From: Calendula officinalis
Taxonomy: Eukaryota; Streptophyta; Magnoliopsida; Asterales; Asteraceae
Direction of reading: 5' to 3'
DNA length: 64,000 bases
Assembly (NCBI GenBank): GCA_963853835.1
Contig: OY970830.1
Span: 34,681,966 to 34,745,965 of the forward strand
Part shown: in pieces, positions 45,191 through 55,500 of the stretch
How positions within the stretch are numbered: position 1 is the first letter of the stretch
Layout of the letters: every line of letters begins with the position of its first letter
Program-made: the position numbers and the translations under genes
Notes under the pieces: generated by a model
What the model saw: only the letters and a program-made list of their open reading frames with translations
Told to the model about the DNA's origin: nothing
The model's database searches: none

Positions 45191-46408
45191 TCATTCGTGT
45201 GTTGCACTGTCTCGAATGTCAACAACCCTATGCAAATATTCAGCGGTTCCCGGTACATACAATGTTTCTCGGGGACCGTCTGGCACGTAATGTGAAATAT
45301 TGCGACCTTTGTCTTCGACTACCATATTATGCATGATGATACATGCATACATAATGGATCTTAAATTATGAAGTTGATATGTACGCGCCGCATTTTTAAC
45401 AACGTGCCACTTTGCCTTTAAAACCCCAAAAGCACGTTCTACGTCTTTACGTGCCGATTCTTGTTTTTTGGTAAACAAGGTTTGTTTTGGGTTTGATGGA
45501 TGCCGGTAAGCCTTCACAAACGTAGCATGACGAGGATATATTCCATCGGTAAGGTAATAACCGAATCTATAGTGATTTTCATTCACAACGAATGGAGCAT
45601 CTGGTGCCCTTCCTGTTAAGATCTCGTTATATATCGGTGACTGATCAAGCACGTTGACATCATTGTTCGAACCTGCAACCCCAAAAAACGCATGCCAAAA
45701 CCATAGATCTTGTGAAGCAACTGCTTCTAGTACCAACGATGGCGTTCCATGATGACCTCCCGTGTACTCTCCTCTCCACGCTTGAGGGAAATTCCTCCAG
45801 TCCCATTGGGTACAATCAATGCTACCGAGCATTCCAGGAAAACCATGTTTCTCTTCATGATGCGCATATAAATTCTGAACATCAGTGACCGTTGGTTTCC
45901 TCAAATAAATAGGGCCGAATATTTCAACAACCCCTTCCGCAAAGTTATACATACTTTCCCTAATGGTCCTTTCAGACATGCGTAAGTACTCGTCAAGAGA
46001 ATCATGGGACGACCCGTAAGCCATGGATCGGAGTGCGGCAGTACATTTCTGGAGCGGAGAAAATCCTAGCCTACCTCTAGCATCATGTTTTTGTTGAAAG
46101 AAAGGATACCTGTTTTCTAATGCACTACATATGCGCATGAACAAATTTTTGCTCAAACGAAACCGTCGTTTGAAATCTCTATCGTTATAAACGCTATCAT
46201 CTGCAAAATAATCTCGATAAAGACGTTGGTGTCCAGCGGCACGATTACGGTTGAGCTTCGCCGTCCTACTGTCGAAGCGGGCAGTGCTACTTTCCGCCGC
46301 CTGTGCATTCAAACGCGACGCGCAATACGCAATCAGAGCCATTTCGTATGAGTCGGATGATGACGATGATGACGATGATGTTGACGACGACGGTGGTGGG
46401 GTATCCAT
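45191..46408 (-). CDS. PIF/Harbinger DDE transposase (DDE_Tnp_4)
   Basis: 405-aa intact nuclease that would cut and paste Harbinger-type elements; proteins of this type are often annotated ALP1-like in plants. A Ser-rich N-terminus (residues 1-20) is followed by a helical DNA-binding region (about 60-155: DFKRRFRLSKNLFMRICSAL, MSERTIRESMYNF). The DDE core follows: GSIDCTQWDW (D198), GSNNDVNVLDQSP (D250/D255), YYLTDGIYP (D288) and KDVERAFGVLK (E324). I infer D198, D288 and E324 as the catalytic triad by family pattern. The protein ends at TGA 45191. ATG 46408 starts MDTPPPSSS, preceded about 110 bp upstream by a TATATATATA run. No stop or frameshift, so it may be functional or recently so. Confidence 0.92.
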   Translation of the reverse strand: MDTPPPSSSTSSSSSSSSDSYEMALIAYCASRLNAQAAESSTARFDSRTAKLNRNRAAGHQRLYRDYFADDSVYNDRDFKRRFRLSKNLFMRICSALENRYPFFQQKHDARGRLGFSPLQKCTAALRSMAYGSSHDSLDEYLRMSERTIRESMYNFAEGVVEIFGPIYLRKPTVTDVQNLYAHHEEKHGFPGMLGSIDCTQWDWRNFPQAWRGEYTGGHHGTPSLVLEAVASQDLWFWHAFFGVAGSNNDVNVLDQSPIYNEILTGRAPDAPFVVNENHYRFGYYLTDGIYPRHATFVKAYRHPSNPKQTLFTKKQESARKDVERAFGVLKAKWHVVKNAARTYQLHNLRSIMYACIIMHNMVVEDKGRNISHYVPDGPRETLYVPGTAEYLHRVVDIRDSATHE

Positions 46409-46514
46409 GATTAAATGTAGTGATTATAGGTTAAAAGAGATGGTAAGGAAATGATATAGATTGTGTTGTGATAGATTGTGTTGTGATTGGGGTAATTGTA
46501 TTGTGTTGTGATTG

Positions 46515-46532
46515 GGGTATATATATATAAAA
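46515..46532 (-). promoter_or_regulatory. TATA-like run upstream of the transposase
   Basis: An alternating TATATATATA run about 110-120 bp upstream of the transposase ATG and inside the element. It is a plausible core promoter but simple-sequence, so only suggestive. Confidence 0.35.
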
Positions 46533-46842
46533 TATTTTTTTTTTTTTTAAATCCCAACGGTCAAATGACCGTTCAACGGTCGGCTCGCCCAAACACCCCG
46601 CTCGTTGTCTCTCGTGTCCGTGGCCACCGTCGAGCACCACACACCCCCACGCCGTGTAGGGGGCGGTGTGCCCCTCTCCTCCACGCCGTGCCCGAGTGCC
46701 ACCTCGGCTCCCCCACGGCCCCCTCTTGGCCCATACCGCACGGTCTGAGTATTCGGTTGACTTTAAACTAAGCAACCTAAATCTTCGGGGGTGTGAAATG
46801 AAAATATGGAAATTTACGCGTATACAAAACAATAAATGACTA

Positions 46843-46870
46843 CTAGTAGGGTACCCGTGCAATGCGGCGG
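46843..46870 (-). mobile_element. Helitron-like 3' terminus
   Basis: On the minus strand, a hairpin (ACCCGCCGCCGCATTGC then ACGGGT) is followed by ACCCTA and CTAG ending at 46843, next base T. It is nearly the same hairpin as in the Helitron ending at 14859. The element should extend rightward; a possible 5' start near 48393 (TCCAGATACTAATATATATA) lacks the expected preceding A, so its extent is unresolved. Confidence 0.5.
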
Positions 46871-47156
46871 CGGGTACCCAGAAACTATATTTCGTGGCGA
46901 GCAAGTGTTGTTCGTTTACACGGTTTTCCAACAATAATTGCACAAGTGAATAATTTTTTCCGTCTTTAAAAATTGTAATTAGTAATCATTATCATCTAGA
47001 ACATAATAATACATTCAAGTTAACTAACAAACTTAAGGATTATAATTAAAGAATATGTGAGCACACAAACAAATACCTTGATCATGGAAAGTTCGATACA
47101 ATATGTTTTCTATTTAAAGTTGGTTGTTTATTTGTTCTAAAACAAATTGTCATTTA

Positions 47157-47340
47157 GAGCAATTGGTTAGCATACAGTCAGATTTCACAAGAGGTCTTGT
47201 GTTCGAATCCTGGAAGCAACACTTTTTTATTTTTGTGGTGTTGAAGAAGTTACTAAAAGTGGAAATGTCCTTAAGTTTAAGTTTAAGGAATTGCTATGTT
47301 TAGTAGTCTTAAATGCTTTATAGATAGTATGGTCAAAAGG
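47157..47340 (+). repeat. tRNA-derived repeat, copy 1
   Basis: Head with box-A-like AATTGGTTAGCA and box-B-like GTGTTCGAATCC, then GGAAGCAACAC and a tail containing AGTTACTAAAAGTGGAAATG. Related copies at 47533 and 48412 share head and tail, so this is a dispersed SINE-like unit of about 185-195 bp rather than a tRNA gene. Confidence 0.55.
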
Positions 47341-47532
47341 TCAATTAATTTGGTGGTAAGACAATTAATAGTTTCCGGAAATATAAACCGAAACGGAAAT
47401 AAAAGATGGTAAGACAATTTAGTATAGTCAATAGTTTCCGGAAATATAAAATGAAACGGAAATAAAAGGGCTGGTCAAATGCGACGATGTACAACCTCTT
47501 ATAATTTGTTTTGGTGGTTTGAAATAAAGTGT

Positions 47533-47725
47533 AATTTATACAATTGGTTAACACATAGTGATTACTTAGAAGATGTCTTGTGTTCGAATCCTGTAAGCAA
47601 CAATTTTTGATTTTATTTTAGTTGAAGAAGTTACTAAAAGTGAAAATCTCCTTAAACTTAAAATTAAGGAGCTCCTTAAAATTCCTTAAAATATTAGTCC
47701 TAAATGCATTAGTAAGTAGTAAGAT
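47533..47725 (+). repeat. tRNA-derived repeat, copy 2
   Basis: Head ATACAATTGGTTAACACATA, box-B-like GTGTTCGAATCCTG, tail CTCCTTAAACTTAAAATTAA and then GTCCTAAATGCATTAGTAAG. Closest to copy 3. Confidence 0.55.
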
Positions 47726-48411
47726 AAAGATGTATCAAGGTGTATTGAATAAATTAAGTCGTTATCGGATAAGGAGCATCGATGGTTGTTGGTTTGAAAT
47801 CTCTTAGAAATTTATCATATTAATTGTGGTTATAATAAATTAAATTTGAGAAGGTGATTCACTACTAAATGCATCTTCTTCGTCTGCTTAATTCTTACAA
47901 ATTTACATTTTAATTTATTGTTTAATAAATTAAGGCTTTTGATAATGACAGTCCTAGGGGCTGTCATAAGACATGTTATATAAACTTGTACATCAATCTA
48001 TAATAAACTCCTTAATTTTAAGGATTACTCTCCCATTCAACTTTTTATGCACTTTAAGAAAGCACTTAGGGTGTCATTATGAAACCAATAAATTAATCTC
48101 GTACATTGACATCTGTTAGCTTCTAGATTTAAAAATCCATATTTTAACTTTTAAAATGTTTTTAGTATATAATCACAAATTCGTAACTATATTTCGAAGT
48201 GATGACAGTACCGGTGGTGGTGACAATAGCGATGGTGATGAGTGGTGCGTAGTGATGGTAGGTGCTGACATTAGTGATGGTAGGATCAGATCCGAAATTG
48301 GTCTTTTTTGTGAAAGTACATATGAGCCTTTTAAATAGAGAAATAATGGTTGAGTTCTGGTGACGTTAAAGCTTATATATATTAGTATCTGGAATAAATC
48401 AAAATAATCAA

Positions 48412-48600
48412 GTAGTTGGAGTGGTTAACACACAGTGACTACTTAGGAGAGGTCTTGTGTTCGAATCCTGTAAGCAACACTCTATTTTTTTAGTTAAAGA
48501 ACTTACTAAAAGTGGAAATCTCCTTAAACTTAAAATTAAGGAGCTCCTTAAACTTACTAAAAGAGGTAGGCCTAAATGCATTAGTAAGTAGTAAGATATT
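48412..48600 (+). repeat. tRNA-derived repeat, copy 3
   Basis: Head GTTGGAGTGGTTAACACACA, box-B-like GTGTTCGAATCCTG, and the tail shared with copy 2 (CTCCTTAAACTTAAAATTAA). It lies just 5' of the FAB1 leader. Confidence 0.55.
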
Positions 48601-48719
48601 AGCTGGAATGTAATAAAAAAAATAATATTATATTCGTATTTTCCACCTACTACCCCTAACATATGTGAACCTGCCATTGATTCGTATTTTGAAATTTAAA
48701 TTGAGTTTCTTTGTAGAAC

Positions 48720-49504
48720 TGTTCTTAATGTGTGGGTCCACTCTTCCATTTTCTTTTCCCAATCCTCTCTCTTCAACCAGAAATTCATTCATTCATCAGC
48801 AGTTGAGCTAGGGTTTTTGTTTGGTGTAGTCCATTGCTAGAGATCGACGTACGGACAGAATTTGAGGTCACTATCTCATCTTTCCGTGTGAATTGGGGCT
48901 CTCTTTTTAATACTGTAGCTAGCTAGGTTAACCTCCTATCCGATTTTCCATAATTGTTGCTCGATTACTTAATTTGATGTAATGCTACAGAGTTTTTCCT
49001 CAAATTTCTTTGAATTTCGTGTTTCTGTGTCTGAATTGTATATATGTTGAACGAGAACGTTTGGTTTCTTGACCAACAAGTCAACAGATCAACTTCAACT
49101 CGATTTATCTCAGTTCAGATACTGATCGGCTGTTCATCAGATTCGGATTTCTGTATTTCAGTCTCCAATTGTGATTTTGATGAAAATTGATGTTATTAAT
49201 TGGCAACTGAAATAGTCCGATTTGTAGGTAGAATTTTGGCTGAATCAGGCTGCGTGTTCTACAAGAATCATCATCTTTGTCAAATTATGGCTAAAATTAA
49301 GTCCTAAATAGTCTGTAACCTCATATTGCTTTATGAAGAGGACTATATATATCTGATCTTCCACAACAGTTATTATCCAAATTACTTATCCTATCAATCT
49401 AAATTATAAATAGTATTTGATTGTTGCTTATGTTACAGGATTCTTAATCCTAGAAAAACTACTCTGATGCCAATTTTTCTAGTGAAAAGGAAGAATTAGA
49501 GGAT
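48720..49504 (+). promoter_or_regulatory. Probable FAB1 promoter/5' UTR with a leader intron
   Basis: CT-rich leader-like sequence at 48745-48800, followed by a possible GT at 48867 (GAATTTGAG/GTCACT) and a good acceptor TTATGTTACAG ending at 49439. This suggests a 5' UTR intron of about 570 bp, common in plant genes. The FAB1 ATG lies 66 bp after the acceptor. Inferred from splice motifs only. Confidence 0.45.
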
Positions 49505-52500
49505 ATGAATTCTGATGATAATTTAATTTCTCCACAAGCTTCATCAATCAGTCCAGCTATCTCTTTAGCAAAAACCGATAGCTCTCTTTCATATTACAGT
49601 AAGATTTTCATTTCTTTCAATAACTTTAATTATTCAAACACATCTTTTCTAACATTCTAATTCCATAATTTTCTTGACTATCATCTTTCAGATGATTATC
49701 TCGTTGATGTTCCCACAAATGACAGGTAAACTGATGGCCACCTCTCACCCTATCCTTTTTGAAAATCATGTTTTTTGATGGTGATTCATTTGCTTAATTA
49801 TGTGATTATTTACTTTTAGGTGCCTGAAAGAAGAATCAAGCATTCAAAATTTCAACTCACAACAACAGCAACAACAATATCTAGGAAATGGGATTATTGA
49901 TTCCCATATTTGGTTTCCCCCTGAACCAGAAGATCATGAAGATGACATTGAAGAAAGTGTTGCTAATTTGGATGATGATGATGAAGAGTATGATGATGGC
50001 ATGAAATGGGGAAAACCAAGTAATCTTAGCAAAGAAGGGAGTGCAAGTTTTATGTTAAAAGAAGAAACAAAACAAGCAATGAATGAAGTTATGAATGGAA
50101 AATTTAGGGCACTTGTTGAACATCTTTTGAAATCAATGGGTATTTCTTGTTCTGAAAATGATGGTGAAAATTGGGTGGATACAGTTACTAATTTATCATG
50201 GGAAGCTGCTTCATATTTGAAACCAGATGCTTTTGAGGGAAAAGCAATGGATCCTGATGGATATGTAAAAGTCAAATGTATTGCAGCAGGCACTCAAAGT
50301 CAAAGGTTGTCTTATTACTTGTGTCTTTTTCTATTCCTTTGTAGAATATATAATTAATAATCAATTTGTTGAATACGACTACAAAACTATATTACTATTA
50401 TAATAATCTTTAAGTTGTGATATTAATATTTGGTTTATAATTATTGCAGTGAAGTTTTTAAAGGGTTAGTGTTTAAAAAGCATGCGACTCACAAGAACAT
50501 GCAATCAAAGTGTAAAAAGCCCAAGCTGCTATTGATTAAGGGTGCACTTAGTGTTTCTTCTGATGGATTGTCATCTTTCGAGTCAATGAAACAGGTAAGT
50601 AAACCTCAAGAAACAAAAATGTTTAGTATATGTAGCAATATTCACTAATTTACTGATGAATGGGTCAATTTTGGTTGTCTTCTATCAAAAGGTCAAATAA
50701 AGAAAAGAGTAAATTACACAAATGGTCCTTTAGGTTTGTACCATACTACCTATTTGGTCCTTTAATTTCATAAATTACACCGGTAGTCATTATTTCTGAA
50801 ACTATTCACACGTTTGGTCATTTACCTAAACAAATGTTAACTTTTCCCGTCAAACAGACGGATTATTATGGGTTTCAAATTGGTGAAGAGGAAGGGAAAA
50901 GGACATATTTACCCCCTCGTGCATCACACCTGACCATACTTGACGTGAAAAATAAACGTCTAAAGGACCAAACGTGTCAATAGTTTCAGAAATGACTGTC
51001 TGCGTAGTTTATGAAATTAAAGGACCAAATATGTAATATGGTACAAACCTAAAGGACCATTTGTGTAATTCACTCTTAAAGAATTACTACAATAATGGCC
51101 CATTTTATATGAACATGAACCCGTTTTATGCATGAACAGGAGAGTGAGAGAGTAGATTATCTTATGGGGATGATAGAGAAACTGAATCCAAATGTGGTTT
51201 TAGTTGAGAAAACGGTTTCACGAGATATTCAAGAATCTATTCTAGCAAAAGGGATGACATTAGTTTTGGAAATGAAACAACACCGTTTGGAAAGAATTGC
51301 CAGGTGTACCGGTTCCCCAATCTTATCTTCTGACAATATGAATGATCATAAATTGAGACAATGTGAGTCGTTTTATTTTGAAAAAATTGTGGAAGAACAT
51401 GCTGATGTGTCTGAAAAAGGAAAAAAACCAAAGAAGACTTTGATGTTTCTTGAGGGCTGTCCCACACGAATGGGTTTTACGGTTAGTCTATATTTTTATT
51501 TTTTATTTTAGGGCAATTGTCATTATATAACAATATTAATTAGGAGGTGGTCTGTTTTGGTAATTACAAGTTTTTAATCCGTCTATACTAATTAATGTTT
51601 TTTTCCATCCCCATCTGACAATCAAAATAATTAATTTCGGCCCTATGTGGTGATTGTTAATCAATTTATAGTTAGTTGGTTTCACTTGTAATAATATGGG
51701 ATTTCTCGTAGACCACCAGAATTAGTTCATTACCATCATACTTGTGTGTTATTGTACAATGTGCTATTTATGTTGTACTTTTTTGTTGGATCTGACTAGT
51801 TTACCAACACACCCTACAGATTCTGCTAAAGGGATCTGACAGTGATGAACTGAAAAGAATTAAATGTGTTGTTCAGTTTGCGGTTATCATGGCATATCAT
51901 TTAATCCTTGAAAACTCATTTATTCTAAATCAACGTGTCATGTTCTCTACAACCGCACCAAATGGAATGATCATATTTTCAAACAACAGTCAAGAAATCA
52001 TTTCACCAATTACTAATAACAACAATATTGATGTCACAAATATACCATTAACCAATGAATCCAGCACCATCAGAACCGTTGAAATTCCCATATCCAACGG
52101 TTCTGACAAAGCTGGATCTGATGTGGATGATCCAAATGTTGTTCCAATAACCAACGGTTCAGATGAAAACGGGTCGGACAATCTGGGTCTAGAAGGGTCC
52201 ACTTTATCATCATACGAACCGTACGATCCGATTGTTCTCTCGGGCCTTTCTTCACTCTCAGCCTCTTTAGAAAAAGTAGTTGGATTTCCTCTTTTCGACA
52301 CTAGTCATCTTCACTACAATGGCAACAATGTGAACACGAATAATCACACTGAAACATGTGTTGTTGGAACTGAAGTCAACGTTGGTCAAAGTCAAACCAA
52401 CCCGACAGACAAAAATTCAGAAAGAAAAGACTCTGAAGACCGCATGCAACGGAAGAATGAAATAAGTGCGGTTTTGGATTCAGAAAGTATATTAGTTTTA

Positions 52501-55500
52501 ATGTCTAGAAGAAATGTGACAAGAGGGATTACTTGTAAACAAAGCTCGTTTTCGTGCATTAAATTCTACAGAAATTTTGATGTTCCACTCGGAAAGTTTT
52601 TGAGTGATAATTTGCTGAATCAGAATCTGTCATGTGGAACATGTGGTGAATTACCAGAATCTCATCTTCATTACTATGCACATCACAATAAGCAACTGAC
52701 AATTCAAGTAAAAAGGCTTCCAAAAGATAAGCATTTGCCTGGTGAAAAAGAAGGGAAACTTTGGATGTGGAGTTGTTGTGGTCAATGCAAGCCGAGCAAT
52801 GGGAGCTTAAAGTCAACTAAAAGAGTTTTGGTTTCGGTTCCGGCTCGTGCATTGTCTTTTGGGAAGTTTCTAGAACTTGGGTTCTCGAATCGTTCTTCTT
52901 GGGAAATACCGTCTACTTGTGGGCATTCCTTTTATAAGGACTACTTTCACTTCTTCGGGTATGAGAATTGCATTTATTTATGTATTTAATGTTTTTAAGG
53001 TTTACCCCAAATTTCATCTATGGTCATTTACTTTAAAAAAAAGGGAAAATTTCTTTTATATCATTCAAAAATTCAAAAATTATCTATATATCCTTCTAAA
53101 CTTTCTTCCAAATATTTAAAACTCTCCTTTATGTCCAAAAACCAATTTTAATATACATATTAAATCATTATAATATCGATAATCATCAAGTAAGTATGAA
53201 AAATATCTGATGATCATCTATTAAAAATCATGTTTAATTGTCTGTATTATTGATATTATCACGATTTAATATATATCAAAATAGGTTTTTGGACATAAAG
53301 GAGACTTTTAAAAGTTTGGAAGGATATGGATGTAATTATAAAGTTTAGAAGGATATAGAGATAATTTACGAATTTGAAAAGGATATAGAAATAATTTATG
53401 AATTTTTGAAGGATATAAAAGAAATTTCCCCAATAAATTAAAAAAGTTACATTAGTAGTCCTGTTTTTTGGAAACATTTTCAACTTATGGTCCTTTAGCC
53501 TAACGTCCGTTTGTAATTTTAAAGGACTACTGGTGTAATTTTTAACAGAAACTTTTAACGAATTTTAATTTAAAGGACTTTAGGTGCACAATGTTTCCAA
53601 ATAAAGGACTACCAGTGTGATTTTTTAAAGTAAAGGTCTAAAAGACCATAAGTGAAATTTGGTGTAACCTCAGGGACCATCCTTATAATTTACTCCATTT
53701 TTTAATTAATGATTTATGTGAAACTTTCAGATTAGGGTCAATGGTTGCAATGTTTAGATACTCAACAGTAGCAACTTATTCTGTATCTCTCCCGCTTTGG
53801 AAGATTGAGTTTAGTGATTCAACTGAAGATGATTTTCTTAAACAAGAAGCTGAGGATGTATGTATTTTTACCATTTTTTTTTCTTTCTTCACTTTTAGTC
53901 ATGAATTTGCATTTATATATTATTAAAATAAATTATAATTTTTTTGGGGGATGTTAAGGTGCTCCGAGAAGGGAATTCGATGTTTACTGAGGTTGACAAC
54001 TCTTTAATGAAGATGGAACATGATTTTGTTGGATCAATGCTGAATCTTCAAGGATCATGTATCAGATTCTCTGACATTAAAGACATGTTAAAACAAGAGC
54101 AAGATCAATTTCAGGTTTCTTACTTCATCTTCATTAAATTCTCGCTCATAAAACTTAGAGTAAATTACACAAATGGTGCTTTAGGTTTGTACTATATTAC
54201 ATATTTGGTCCTTTAGTTTCATAAATTAAACTAATAGTCCTTATTTCTGAAACTATTGACATGTTTAGTCCTTTTCCCTTTCCCTTCACCAATTTGAAAC
54301 CCATAAAAACCTATTTTTCTGATGGGAAAAGTTAACGCCTGTTTAGCTAAAAGACCAAATGTGTCATTAGTTTCAGAAATAAAGACTTCATGGTAATGTA
54401 TGAAACTAAAGGACCAAATATGTAATATGGCACAAACCTAAAGGACCATGTGTCTAATTTACTCTAATAATTACTATTTTGCTTCTGATCCATGAGGCTT
54501 CGAAAATTTAAAATGTAGAATTTTCATTTTCATTGTTATTGCTCAAAATCTGGATTAGATAAGCTTGAGATAAAGTTAATGTTAGAGTAATATGTCCCTG
54601 TGCTTTACACGAAATTACACATTTCGTCCCTCGACTTCTTGTATTACACAGATGGTCGTACCTAAGTCCATAAATTTTACTCAACCCTGTTAACTTTTTA
54701 CATATGACCATATTACCCTTTTCAGGTTGGTATGAAAAAGCTGAGTACAAGCAGTAATGATATTTCTGTGACTAAATGGTGGCACAAACCTCTCTACTTG
54801 AACTACATTCGATGGGAGCTTTTACTCTATTCCTACATTTGGGATGAACGTCTTTTTTCACTTATTTCATCTGATCTTAAAGTAACCGACCCAAACACAA
54901 ACACAAATCAATCATATATTGAAGAAAACCACACTACCGAATCATCAATTTCCAACAATATCATCATTAATCCAGAAACCAGTGATGAAAATGATGAAAT
55001 CAATGATGAAAATGATCAGAATCTCACTTTATCTTCACAAATCGGTTCCTTAACTTCATCAAAATCAGCAGATCCCAAAGGGTGGATGTGGGCCCCATTT
55101 TCACAAATCCAAAACTTACATCTAAATGACCTCCAAAGAGGACATCTACCAAAATACGAACCAACAAATAACTACACTCCAGGATCCATAATCCACAAAT
55201 TGATAACAGACGAAGGATCAAAGCTCCATTTCCAATTAGGAAACAACAACAACAATCATATCGTTTCAGATTATGAAGAGGAATTATCCAGTATCATCGC
55301 ATGTGCGTTAACTTTACTAAATGACGGGATATTCTCAACCCTAGATTATAACGATGAAAATAAAATGTCGTCTGTTTCTTTTACGTCAATGGATTCTGAC
55401 GCATCTTCTTCTTCGTTTCTAGAAGAATCCCGTTTTTCTAGCTTTGATGGATTAGAATTGTTGGATTCTGTTGCTTCTTCTAGACATATTCATCCGGTTA

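Larger units (their letters stand above)
44869..46745 (-). mobile_element. PIF/Harbinger element encoding only the transposase
   Basis: 1877 bp with a TGA duplication on both sides (44866-44868 and 46746-46748), a near-canonical TWA-like target. TIRs are GACTATGGGGTATGGGC on the left and GACCGTGCGGTATGGGC read inward from the right. A GC-rich self-complementary zone lies inside the right TIR (46555-46730). It carries the transposase but no Myb-like ORF1. The MITE at 3270-3613 shares its left TIR exactly. Confidence 0.85.

Noticed and set aside
46843..48393. A complete Helitron from 48393 to 46843
   Set aside because: The proposed 5' end lacks the required preceding A and the tRNA-derived repeats continue past it; only the 3' end is annotated.
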